This document shows, piece by piece, positions 1-12,068 of a DNA stretch of 64,000 nucleotides. This stretch comes from Acheta domesticus (lineage: Eukaryota; Arthropoda; Insecta; Orthoptera; Gryllidae). The stretch lies in NCBI GenBank assembly GCA_031308135.1, contig JAHLJT010009436.1, positions 221,727,286-221,791,285 on the forward strand, written 5' to 3'. How positions within the stretch are numbered: position 1 is the first letter of the stretch; the number at the start of each line of letters is the position of its first letter. Below the pieces are notes generated by a model, which had not been told where the DNA came from, did not search any database, and saw nothing but the letters and a program-made list of their open reading frames with translations. Both the position numbers and the translations under genes were made by a program.

Positions 1-631
1 TTCCAACCTTGGAAAACATCTAGAATTTAAACCGACTTTTAATATTGATACGATATTGTAACGGGGCTGACCCGACGCAATCGATTTTCTAACAAATTGC
101 AAAGACAATGAATCTGGACAAAACATATTGTATTCTAAACTTGTTTCTAAAGTTGCGAGTTCTGTTTCTGATCACTATTATCTGCATTTCTCTTATCCCC
201 AACGTTCTTCCTTGCACCATGAACGTTTGTACTGGTGGAAACATCTCGCGACAGGAAATTTTAGTCCTCTCGCAAGTTCTGTCGAAGAAAGAATTGCTCG
301 GTTCCCAGAATTCGTTATAAGGAAACGCTGGCGAATTTTCTTATAGATCCGGAGAACCACTGTAACCGCAAATTTAAGTGGATGATTTCCATAATTTCTC
401 ATTCGATTCAAAAGTTTCATTCGAGTCGACATATTTACCTGGCAACAAAAAGTCACCACCTGCACTACTGAGACTGGAACAAAGCTGTATTTGAGACCAC
501 GTTAGCACATTTCACTCAAACGCAGCCAGTCACGTTTCAGTTGAAGTGTCGCAATTATTTTTCTCTGACGTAGGTATAACTTGACGCAGGCACCCTTCGA
601 AAGACGATATTTAACGCGCCATGAATTAATC

Positions 632-711
<80 letters not shown>

Positions 712-3279
712 GGTTTGGTAGTGTCGGTGGAAGTGACAGTGTCAATAGAGAAAGCGGTAGCGATTGCGGTTGTGGCATGGTTGCGGCACAACACATCCCA
801 ATGTCTTAGTTGAAAAATATCAGTTCAGCAGGGTCGCCGTGAGGCTTCGACACCTACAGTCAACACTTAAATTATGGAGCACACAAATAGAAGCGAGAAG
901 GACTCCCTAAATCAATGCAAATTTAAACAATGATAAACCATAAAATATTGTCACATGGAGCCATCGAGGGATTCTCGAAAACAGCTGCGCGTTTGAAGTG
1001 GAGGCAACATTTATAAGATCGGTTGTGTGGTGACTCTCCAGGGAATGAACCTCAATGTCGCATCCTGGGTAATTCAATGAGACAGAGGCAGAAATGTATT
1101 TTTATATTTAATTTATTTTTATTATGGTAATGCAAGAGCAAGAGAGGAAGACCAAAACGCACCTGCAAGGAAGAAATAATACAAATTTTAAAGGAAAATG
1201 TAAGAGTAAGAATGGGAAGATAGGGATAGATGTAAAATTAATATTTAAAAAATGCTTCAATAGATGACGACCTAATGGAAATATTTACAAGTTGCTGATA
1301 TATTTGAAAAAAGTGGGTGCAGGAAAGTGTATTTTAAACATAAGAACCTGGGAATAAATAAAATAATTTATTTTTTCGGTTTCCCCCCTCCCGGATATGC
1401 CACCCGCAAAACAAAGGAGGGCTGCTCGGCCCCCTTAGCTACACCAACGTGGTGTGTATTTAAATGGCTTCTGTACTCCGAGGTGCGCAATCGCGGCGGC
1501 CAGGGTTTTCGCATTCCGGTTTAACCTGCGCCGCACTATGCGATGCCATCAAGGAGAAAGGTGGAAAACGCGCTTCTTCCAGCAGTGCAACCAGCAGGCA
1601 CCCAAGGCCGATGGGAGGCGTCTGGACCCTTACTGAGAAGGAATTTAAAAAAGGTGGTCACATTACATTGGTTATTACATAAAAACAAAATGTAGAAACT
1701 TTTTTTAATTGATATTCTATGAGAATTCGTTCTCCTTTTATAAGGGTCTTAAAGTTTCATTAGAAACATGTTTCATTCGCCTAGTTGTGATCAACCGAGT
1801 TCATACTCGCCGCGCTGATACTCTCAATTTCAGCCATAATGGTCGTGCACCGACCTATTATTGTTTTTTGCCCAGACTAAGCAAAAATTCGCAATCTGTA
1901 TCAGAATTTCAATACTTTTTGCATAGGCATGTGCACAGGGGTGGGGGAGGGGCGAGTGACTACCCTTAAAATTTCGAAAGGAACCCTGTATCCCTACGTA
2001 ATATTATATTTTATTTACAAAAATGTGACCAATTCCTTATTTTCCCCCTTTTAAGCTGACTGATTAGCAAATTGATACCCGACATTTGGGAAGAGGCCCT
2101 CCAAATTATCCGAGAATCCTCTAAATGATTCAATATAAGTCAATTGTATTTATTGTAACATTAAAGTTATAATTCCGTTTTCCTTCCAGTACGTTTTATT
2201 TATCCCTAGAGAAATGTCATAAATAGATAAATAAATGGAGAGGAGGCTTAGAGAGGGCCAGAAAAAAGTTGCCCTCCTCTTGTTTTAGACTGGGCACGCC
2301 TATGACTTTTTGCATGGTTTTATTTCTTTTTAAGTGGCAGTTTGCATTCGCAGCCGCGGCGGCCAGCGTTTGAGCGTTCCGGTTTGTCCGGCGACGCACG
2401 CGGCGGCGGCGGCGGCGGCTTGGCGGCGGCGTGGGGGCGGCGTGGGGGCGGCGGCGGACGCGCCGCGGCGGTGGCGAGGCGCCCCGGCGCGGTGACCTTC
2501 AAGTCCACAGCGCTGCGCTCCATCGCGCAGTATCAGTGCGAAGCTCTTATCACACGTTTTGACTGATTTCCCCAGTGTTGACGGATTTCGCTCAGAACTA
2601 TGCTAGAAATTGTTTAATCTTCCTATCTCAACCTTGAAGAAATGGCAATTTAAATGCGTTGAGTTACAACTTCATATGTTATATTCAAGAAAATATCGCT
2701 CTTTTTGGGTTTCTTGTGTATTTCTGATGTTATATCTATGTTATATCTATTCACGTTACGAAACGAAAGTTAGTCATGCAATACTCAGAAATAGTATACG
2801 CATACCGTGTTGTAAACCCAACACTGACATAGCGGATATCAGGAAGAAAAGAGAAACGTATCACCGGGTCGCAAGAAAAGGGACACGCATGAAAATTTAT
2901 TATTTTGCTTTAGAATGGTTTTAACATGAGTGGAAACTGTTTATTTCTCAGCCAAAATCAAAGTGTTATTCTTTTTTAATACCGACTGTCATGTAAACTA
3001 TTGTAATAAACTTTAGTTAGTAAAAACGGTATATTTTCTAAATGTGTTTCAGTTCAGCTGTGGCACCGACGATATGTTATTTTATAACTGAGTGAGCAAC
3101 GACTTCATTCAAAAGGTGTGCTGAAATTTTATGTTTCCACGTCTGCAGTTAGTATTAACATTGTAATCGATTCTTGATTGATTGGTTATTTCGAGTCTCC
3201 GGGCACGTAAACTGATATGATTATTAGTTCCGCCAGTGCAGTGCATGTTCTCATCACGGGATGTGGCAGTGATCTCCCT
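1..3279. other. Intergenic, no gene recognised
   Basis: No open reading frame here has a recognisable domain or convincing splice signals. The stretch holds a (CG)n/(GA)n microsatellite, and two GC-rich patches (about 1485-1545 and 2345-2490) that share a diverged ~45-bp block containing CGCGGCGGCCAG and TTCCGGTTT. The second patch is mostly GGC/GGGGC simple sequence, which explains the Gly/Ala- and Pro/Arg-rich open frames across it. The rest is AT-rich DNA without visible structure. Confidence 0.6.
632..709. repeat. (CG)n then (GA)n microsatellite
   Basis: A short alternating CG run passes directly into about 30 GA dinucleotides. Open frames across it are low-complexity artefacts. Confidence 0.95.
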
Positions 3280-3284
3280 CCTTG

Positions 3285-3690
3285 GAAGGTGAGATTTAGC
3301 GCTGACGTTGGCAGGCGGAGTATCTTCCCATCCAGGTACCTCCCCCAGAGCGAGGTTATAAGCTCTTGACATGTGAGGTAGTAGAGTGGGCAAGTAGGTG
3401 TAAAAGGTGTGATGGTAGGGAAGAAGAAAGAAAGATCGCGCCTAGCACGTGGCCCGTTTATTAGGGTACTGCTCCGGCATTCGCCTGGTGTTGATTGGAA
3501 ACTACGGAAAACTATCGTACAGAACAGCCGGCTGCTAGAATTCTCCTCCAGACAGCGGCTGAAGGTGACCTCCTTATCCAGCTAGCATCGTAAATCCTGT
3601 CACCGTCGGGACTCGAACCCTAAGAGCTCCCGATCAGAGGCTTTGGGAGACATCAATGGAGCCACCTCAGACGGCACGTGACTATCGATA
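3285..3690 (-). mobile_element. SINE-A copy 1 (tRNA-derived SINE)
   Basis: On the minus strand the element starts with a tRNA-like head near 3685. A good Pol III B box (GGTTCGAGTCC type) lies at about 3606-3618. The body runs about 400 bp to about 3285. It aligns along its length with the plus-strand copy at 22653-23085, sharing blocks such as TTTTCCGTRGTTTC, GCCGGAGCAGTA and CGATCTTTCTTTC in the same order. It also aligns with the split copy at 29005-30105. The head is tRNA-related; the source tRNA is uncertain because the A box is diverged. Confidence 0.75.
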
Positions 3691-4376
3691 CTTGATTTCA
3701 CGTTTAAGATTATTATGAATTAAAATTTATAGCCTTGTTTCATTTTAATTATTTTACAGTTTTAAAAAAAGCGTCGAGTTGAAGGTTGTCACTTTTTGCA
3801 ACTCTGAAAAAGTGGTAAAAGAATGAACGCAGGCTGTAAAACTAAAAAGGGTGAATGAGAGATGTAAAGCAAGCGTATTAAAAATAATTCAGGAATCGTA
3901 ATTTATCGAATCACAGTAGATTCAACATTCCACTGCATTCATTATTGATTAAAGAAAGAATGAAGTATTCCTTTACATTGCACTCCTCTTAAACAGCATT
4001 GGGATGCAACGGAAGTTCAGTGAATATAAAAACTTTTGGCAAAGTGTCTTTCTCATGAAAAAAAAATACATTTTACGAGTGCAATGCACTCGCAGAAGGA
4101 CACGAAATAATAAATAGTAGGAATCCGGAACATGCAATGAAAGCAGGAAAAACCAGCCTCACGGCGTAGGTGATTTCGCCTTTATTCAAGGCGTAGATAC
4201 TGCAACACCTTGAACACTACAGGGAAGGTAATCGAAACCTCAACTCCAACGAGTGTGCTTTTCTCAGAACCAATCTCTGAGGAAACGCGAAGGTGCAACG
4301 AGGAAAAGTTAGCCTAGCAGACCCAACAATCGAGTTGCGAGCTCCCTGCCTTTGCCTTCTTTCTTCCCTTGTCTTA
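3691..4376. other. Intergenic, nothing recognised
   Basis: AT-rich sequence between SINE-A copy 1 and the Harbinger-like element. No domain-bearing frame, repeat copy or RNA gene was seen. Confidence 0.6.
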
Positions 4377-5367
4377 GGCCCGCAACAGACTACGCCGAGG
4401 AATGTGTTTCCGGAAATGTGCGACAAGAAATGTGGAAAATCGAAACAAGGGACTCTTATGGACCCCCACACACCTGAAAGAGTTTCCTCGTTCGCCTCTG
4501 CGGAGGCGAAAGAGTTCCTCGCTCGAGTCGGTCGGCGAGCGAGTTTTCTCGGACACATTTCTACTCTTTCACTTGTTATACGACATTTGGACGTTCGCTG
4601 CCGCAGGAAAACACCAAACAGTGCAAGAACTGAGTGAGGTTATAACGTTTGGCAGTAAAGGATGCGATAAACTACCAGTTTTTTAATTGTTTTCTTGAAT
4701 TTTCTCTTCAAACGGAAATGAACACGTAAAAACTTGTATGGAAGATATTCTTATTTGTGTGAAATCCGCTCATAATGAGTAATATAAAAATAAAAATTTG
4801 AAGCAAGAAACTTGAAAGGGTATTTTGAAAGAATTGAATTAATTTATTACTTTTTTTAATTGGTATTTATGAATGAATTTATTAATTGTGAATTTTATTA
4901 TGAATTATTTTATCATTATCTATTCATTATTCAACCAACAAATACAGTAAACCAGAGCGTGGTAGAGATTACGGAGTTCAAGAAAATTTGCTGATGTACA
5001 ACTTCTCCCTTATACGTCATTTAACTTCTTGTTTTTTAACATTAAATAATGATTTGTATGCAATGTAGTAGTGTGTTTCTCTCTAGGTAATTCGAACTCG
5101 TTAAACAAATGGTTTACGATTATTGTAACAAAACCAGGATATCACGAGTAAAAATTGCATAAGAGCATTTAACAAAACAAGAAATGGGACTCAGATGATC
5201 TCATAGCTAAAACTGTTGCCATCACTCTCGGCTTGTGGCACATAAAGGCATTTCGAAACATCGAATAACCTCTTTGTAGTGTGTGGACGCAGCATCGCCG
5301 GCTTATTTCCACATTTCTCGTCGCACATTTCTCGCAACGCATTCCTCGGTGTAGTCTGTTGCGGGCC
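4377..5367. mobile_element. Harbinger-like non-autonomous DNA transposon with long TIRs
   Basis: The left end starts GGCCCGCAACAGACTAC and the right end is its inverted counterpart. Similarity continues inward for roughly 110 bp (about 4377-4490 against 5262-5367) at around 80% by eye. The element is flanked on both sides by TTA (4374-4376 and 5368-5370). A 3-bp TWA-type target duplication is the hallmark of PIF/Harbinger elements. No transposase frame is visible inside the 991 bp, so it would depend on an element elsewhere. The left arm holds further small palindromes around 4490-4520. Confidence 0.7.
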
Positions 5368-5370
5368 TTA

Positions 5371-8300
5371 GGCGGCTCGGTCAGCGCAGGCGTGGGCCAC
5401 AGCAACGATTAATGAGACGGCCGACCGTGGCGCATTGGCGGGAGGGAAGAGGCGGATGGCGGGCGGGCACTGGTCTGCTTTGCCCCTGAAGGCTGGCGCG
5501 GAGAAGGGACAAAAACGGGCACCTCGAAACGTGCGACAGATAAACAACCCGATAAAGAATGCTTTACGACAAGAGTATGGTATTTACAAGAGGGAAAGCG
5601 AAGCAATTTTCAACCTTCGTTTTCAGCACCAAGAAGAAGATAAAAAGAGTAAAATGTAGTTGAGCTATTAAAGAAAAAATGCTATCTAAATAAATAGATC
5701 TTTGGTGCATAGTCACTTTTTAGTCTTTTTGGAAAGCATAAGGTTTCTTTGGGTATTAAAGACTTTGTTTGGGGGCAATATTTATTGCATGATGGCAAAA
5801 TTCCGGGTGGACAGATTCTTATTTAACTGAGTTCTTTTAATGACAATGCAACACAAGGCATAGCAGGACTGGGCGGTGCATGATCAGAGCGGATTGGGGG
5901 GAGACTGAGGGGGGCGGGGCGGGGCGGGGCGTCGCAGAGTGGAAATATAAATAAAATTACTTTAATTTTATTTATATTATATATTATATTATATATAGTA
6001 TTCGAGTTACCTGCATGTATCCGTCTGTTACTGTCAGACTCCATACGCTTCACCGTTTGGGGCAATTCGTCGCATCACAGTCTACTGTTGGGTATGTTGT
6101 CTTCTTCTAATACAATTAATTTCAATTTCGCGTGGTCCCATGATGGCCGATTCGCGAAACAAAAATAGTAAGAAGAAGAAGAAGAAGTGGATTCTGGCCC
6201 ACTGTGCGGCAGGGACTGAGGACAGGGCGAGCAGACGCACACTTCCTCGAGAGCTAGTGGCTGGGCGGGATGGAGCGGGGCGGCACGCGGCTGTGTTGGG
6301 GGGGGGGGGAGGCGAAGGCCGGGCAGCGGGACCCCAGGGCCCACGGCCACGCTCCGCTGCTGCGGCGGCCTCTCAATGAACGGGCGACGTAGCCGAAGCC
6401 CCTGCCTCCACCGCCCCGCGTCACGCACGCTCAGGAGGAAGCTCTCGCGCGAAAACGCGCTCAGGGCTCTTGTTGCTCCTCTCACTTGTTTCTGCTTTTA
6501 CGCTGGCCGAGCAAACTTTCTCCTGTGTGGGACGTATTCATTTAGGAAGGAAATACAACTACATAAATCCCTCTATTTTAAGGGCAGCTGTAGCTTACTT
6601 CAAAATCATTCTAGTTGTATCATCGGCTTTTTCAGTTTTAGAAATTTAACTAACGATGTTGAAGGTTCCTATGGAGTAAATTGCTCACATAAGAACAATT
6701 CTGAAAAAGTTATTACTGTTGAATGATTGTAAGTTTTATTTCCTCGACAATAGCGAAGAGCACACAGGAATAACGAGACTCTAGTCGTCGAGTGAGAAAA
6801 AAAATATGAACATTGCAAACCGATTTTCTCTGTTACGTCCTAAATATCAAGTGAGCTAGAAAATGTGTTCGAGTAACAACTAACGAATAAGAGGTTTTGT
6901 TTTTTCGCGGTCATTAGAACGATCGTAATAGTATGCATATATGTAAATTATTCTATTCTTTAATTGCGTATAACTTCAAACGATAAACTATTTTCTAAGA
7001 AAGACACTTCCATCTCGACAATAAAGCACTGTTCTTTTTCAAATCAATAAGATTTTTTATGAGCATAATTGCATCATTCATCTACAGGTAATTTTGGTAC
7101 GGAAATATAAAATAAAAATATAAAATAGAATCGAACAGATCAAACATTTTTTAGACTACTTGCGAACATTTATTAGTAACGATAACCGGTTTAAAATTTG
7201 TCACGTAATTTGATACTTCGACAATTTTATCACAGACCGCAAACTAGAGGTTGGCCCTGCAGAGTGGAAGGCCGTAGTGCCGACCACCCAGCAGAGTCTC
7301 CGTAAGTTCGGTAAAGCAAAAAGTCGTCTGCTTCCTTGTTGTGCCACTTCATTTAATTTATTCACATTCCACTTTGACATTTTCTGACGTTATGCTACAG
7401 TTATTTTTTGTTGGTCATTTATCACAGTGAAAGTGATGAAGATGAAATAAACTTTATTGACATGAAACGAAATATTCCAGTATTTTCAGAATCGACTTTA
7501 TTTATTACTGAAGAAATGTTTGAGGTACACGCATGTCCGTAAAGTAATGGATGTATCCTTGCATCACTTTGCAACAGGGAATTAGTATTACTGAAATTGT
7601 ATTGAGGTAACATTATGGAATATAAAATCATTTTCTTCAACTCAATGAACTTGCCTCGAAACGTACATAAAAGTTGTGCAGTGCAACGTGGATATAATTT
7701 TCGATTCAGGATTCCTTGTGAGAACACAGCTCTCGTGTCTCCAGAACAGGAATTTCTCAATATTAATTTAATTGATGCTCTGCCTCCTTTTGGATTCCAG
7801 TTGGCCTTGAGCAAAGCCGCTGACCTCTAAACGATTTTGTTTTCCTTTTAGAGAATTGATAGTAAATGGCACGGCATGTGGAATTTCAAAAATCCAGAAC
7901 ACTTATTCCGGTTGTATAATACTTCAAAATCCGTTTCATATCTTACGGATGAGCATCAGTACGCTTTATTCAAAGAGGCTTGGATGATTCTTAATAGAAG
8001 TTGTGATGAAATGATGGTGTATTTTTCTAGTTTTCACAGATTGCAGAGGGGTATTCGTTTGCACAAGCAGGTGGTGAATGTTTTGCATATTGTGTGGACA
8101 GCTTTTTTGGGCCAGGCCGGCATATGTAATGAACGGTACTGTGATCTGTATATATTATGTTAATACAACACCTTGTATGATTTTTTGAACATTTAATCTA
8201 AAAAACTGACACTTCCGCATAAGCTATCAGCTAATTATCTGAAATTCCATTTCTCCGAAACTGAAAACAATTACGTTTGGAGTTGCAAGATTTAATAGAT

Positions 8301-11072
8301 GAAAACTTTGAAAGAATTTATTTGAACTGCCAATGAACAACATTTTTGACTCCTGAAAATATACAAACAACGTAAATCAAACATCACACGGGCTCCCCCA
8401 TGCAGGCGATCACGCTCTTCTTGTGATTGCACAGGAAGCGGATGCGGAAGTGCAGATGTTGGAAATGTCCAAGATAAGGCTGCGTACGTCACTTGTGTGA
8501 TAGAAAGGATTCAAGAGCACTGTCGGGAATAAGCCGGCTCTCACATTCTCTTTACAGTGTAGACTATATTTCGATCAGTCATTGCGAAGAGTACATAGTA
8601 TGGACTCTATGGTGTACTTAAATGAAATGATATGGTATTCGTAACTCGATTTCTGACTTAACCCTAGACACATACACCTCAGGTCTAATACATGAAGCAC
8701 ATACTTCATTTTATTTGTCTTTAAGTGCACCACAAAAATTACACAACATGCAACAGAAATGCTACAATAATTTTATAATTAACGGTACCAAAATATTATT
8801 TTAAAATAATTCACACAATTTCTGAATTCAGAGTTAGGAATTTTTTTGATTCCTTTGAGAGAAAAATCCAACATAAAATACAAATTATGTGAAAGTAAAT
8901 ATAGATATGGTACGATCTATATTTATATATATATTTGAAATATTTATTCAAGACAAGAAAATAATTCCTAATAGCAAGGTAGTTCAGAGTTAAATTACGT
9001 AGAAATTCGTTGGCTTTCATGCGAATAATTCAAGAATCTGAATTTGTAATTCCAATGAACACAAACGGTAGATTTTCAAACCACAAATGTAATTCTAGTA
9101 TTTCTTATTGATGCACAGAACATAATCATCAATTCCTTGAATTGAAGGTAAGAATTACGCATTTATCGAGAATTAAGGCCTTTATACGACTTCTATGAAC
9201 GAAAGAAACGAGAATTCATTTTGAAGACATGTAAAGACGAAATCTTGCGTCATCGATTTAAGAAATGTCACGTTGTGATGAACTCTAAGTATGTCATCAG
9301 ATGCAAATGTGCTTGAATGCAAATTCCGATGTAACAGTTCGAAAAACTCAAATTGTAAGAAACAAATATCTAAAGAAAGAACGTAGCAGATATACTAGAG
9401 ACGCCTAAAAGATGAACGCATCGTGGATAAACAGTTCTTGGAAGCGCCTTTAAACAATCTACCTTTTTCAATACCGACAGATGTTTATTTGAAATTAATA
9501 CTCGCATTCACAAGCCAGTTCGTAATTTCTGTAGAATGGGAAGGAAAAACTAGTAATTTTCTCCTGCATAAGCATGCATATACAGCGCATGCGTATTAGA
9601 AAAAAAACTCATACAGATTCTAACTGATTGGATTTTTGCTTGCAATTTTAAATTTACAGAAAAAAAAACTTTTATCGAATTTGGATGAGTGCCATGAGGA
9701 AACGTAGGAGAGAGTTTATTACAAAAATCCAACTTATGTAAGAGATGATAAATTGTCCTAAGATTCAGGGAGGATGATGGTTATTTAGAACAAGTGTGAT
9801 TCAACTTACCATATGTACGTTTATATGCAATTTAATGCTTTATATTGATACAGATTATTCATGAAAACATCTTAGGCGTTTTTGAAAAAGACCATATCTC
9901 GATATAGTATGACCAACGGCATTAGTTATATGGAGGAAAGTGCATAATTTATAGTTCCGGGAATTGAAATTTAAGTTATTTATTACATTTTCAAGAATGT
10001 GTGCTTCTGCAGAGGCACATTATATTTTCAAAACAACTCGTCTTGAGTTAACATTGAAATGAAACAAATTTACCTTATCAATTTGTTCAATAAAATAGGC
10101 TCTTCTGGTATATTCAGTGACTTCACATATTAACAAGTGGCACTGCAGAAGAATCCTTCGATACATTTCACATGTCTGAGAAGACAGTTGCTGTATCAAC
10201 CCCAAAACGATCATAAAAAATTAATTCAATTTGAAGTCTCGGGGCTTTGCCAGATTAATGCGCAACAAGTAACTTACAGTTTTACCGTCTAGGGTCTTGT
10301 CCCCCTGAAGGGAAATACTTAAAGGGTCCGAAAAACGTCCAGTGGGTTTTGTTAGCCTCTTTGACGGGGAGGGGACACCGCCACTTCCCAGGGTAAACCA
10401 TTCACTACTCTAACGGGACAAATGGCCATAACAGTTGACGTGCACGGAAACATCAATAAAAATAAAATCAAGCAAATAATAAGGCTTGCATCTGGGAATG
10501 TTTTGACTCTTTTACTCCCAGTGTGGGCGCTATCAACATCGCCCAGCGGGCGACCGAAGAACTTCGCCAGACCTTGGACGGACCGGTCGGACTATTGGTA
10601 AACTGGGCAGCCAGCCAACCCCCTGCAGGCTCGCTGTTGTAGGAACGAAGGTTCTGCTCTTCCGAGAACCCTCATGCAGCGAAAGTGTTGCTCCCACGCG
10701 CAGGATAAGGAAGGACCGCATTTTGTTTACTTACAAGCGCACCTCGCGCACGGCACGCCTGCCCAGCGTCGTTCGTGCGAGCGAGACGGAAGCTCGAACA
10801 AGCGGCGAGCGGCAGTATTGACACGAATGTAACAATTCGAGAAGTGAAACAATTTAATACCAAAGTGTTGTGGAGGAAATAAAACACGACTTCCGATAAA
10901 AGGATGATGGATAAAGGAGGCTGGAACATGTAAATGCCTTACCCATGAATGGTATAAGAAGGAGAAATATTTTTTGAATGTAACAATTGACAATTAGAAT
11001 TAGAATCCATAACCTATGGATAGTCGTAAAATTCCTATTCACTTACGACCCACCTATGTGGTCAATGGGTTC
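5371..11072. other. Intergenic, no gene recognised
   Basis: Mostly AT-rich. GC-rich patches lie at about 5430-5520, 5890-5935 (GGGGC runs) and 6190-6480, the last with a short GAA tract and a G-run. A 13-bp perfect AT inverted repeat lies near 5945-5975. Open frames here, including about 95 codons at 7876-8163, match no family I know and lack supporting splice or promoter context. A GC-richer block at about 10250-10800 is also unexplained. Confidence 0.55.
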
Positions 11073-11267
11073 TTATTGGCTGTGTTGCTGAAAGATGCGT
11101 AATGTTATGTCCGTCTCTTTGCATCTCAATAACGCTTTCGCCAAATCAAACATCTCTTGTGTCAGCGTCGGAATCAGGAGTTTGCTAGCAGTGTCCGCAG
11201 TCTCTCCAATTAAGCAATGGGCATTTCCCTCTGCATATCGGATTGACTGCCGGCGTAATTCGTTGAC
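11073..11267 (-). CDS. Possible terminal coding exon, unknown protein
   Basis: On the minus strand a good 3' splice site (pyrimidine-rich, TTTCAG) at 11268 is followed by 64 codons and a TAA at 11073-11075. Codon use looks coding-like, with mixed synonymous codons and no low complexity. The C-terminal half reads as an amphipathic helix-like stretch (LLIPTLTQEMFDLAKALL, then RCKETDITLRIFQQ). I do not recognise the family and see no partner exon nearby, no poly(A) signal and no known repeat overlapping it. It could be the last exon of a gene continuing to the right, a decayed gene fragment, or chance. It shows no Methuselah TM features, so I do not assign it to that gene. Confidence 0.22.
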   Translation of the reverse strand, partial: VNELRRQSIRYAEGNAHCLIGETADTASKLLIPTLTQEMFDLAKALLRCKETDITLRIFQQHSQ

Positions 11268-11647
11268 CTGAAAGGTTACTGAAATGCGAATCGTGCAGGA
11301 CATCAGGCCTAAGAAGTAACGAGAGTCTACAGCACGGTAAAAACGGAATCGTAGATCTTGGTAATTTTCTAATCTATTTTGTTTTATTTCTGATTATTTT
11401 CGAAATCCAGTGAATACATTTTTATATACAATTAATTTAATGCATTATCCAATCTACATATAAAATTCGTGTGTCAAATTCATTCAAATAATCAAGGTTA
11501 TCTTCGAAAACAAAACATTTACTCATTATGATTAAATAACTGTTTTTGGATTCAATTATAATTTTATAAATATGGGTTTACATCATACTTAAATTCAATA
11601 TAAAATTATACATTCTGAAGTTTCTCGAAAATGAACTGTCGGATTAA

Positions 11648-12068
11648 ACTAGTGATGCTATAACAGCCTGCTCTTTCTCGCCCGTGTTTTGACGCCAAAT
11701 TACGCGAAAAGTACTCAAATTTTCGAAAAATTGTACAGGACCTTATTTCAAAATCTATCTTCAAGGAACAGATTTCATGAAGGGAAAATCACCGTCTTCA
11801 TAATTTTAGTTGTAGGAAGACGCCGAAAAAAGTTTGAATTTTTGCAATTTTCGAAAAATCAAGGGTTTTAACGAACAAGAGAGTCCTTCACATTATCCAA
11901 CAACAAAATTTAATCAAAAACATTGGAGCCTTTTTTTTAATTTTGAAAATGTTCCAGGGTCTTCATGTAAAATACCTCCCAAAATGAAAATATCAGTTTC
12001 AAATTCAAGGGGCTGCGACATCAGTCAGATCGGTTGGGGAATATCAATTTTGGAGAAAAAAATCGGCT
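11648..12068 (+). mobile_element. DR-1 copy f (internally deleted)
   Basis: It starts with the family head ACTAGTGATGCTA. After a large deletion it carries the third to fourth monomer junction (GTAGGAAGACGCCGAAAAAA type) and the conserved block CAGATCGGTTGGGGAATATC leading to GAACGGTTTAACCGCTA. The 3' terminal hairpin module is missing. Position is by alignment to the full copy at 24357-25947. Confidence 0.75.

Noticed and set aside
555..794. Leu-Ser repeat frame on the minus strand
   Set aside because: Translation of the GA/CT microsatellite.
7876..8163. 95-codon plus-strand frame
   Set aside because: No known domain, no splice or promoter support, and flanking sequence looks non-coding.
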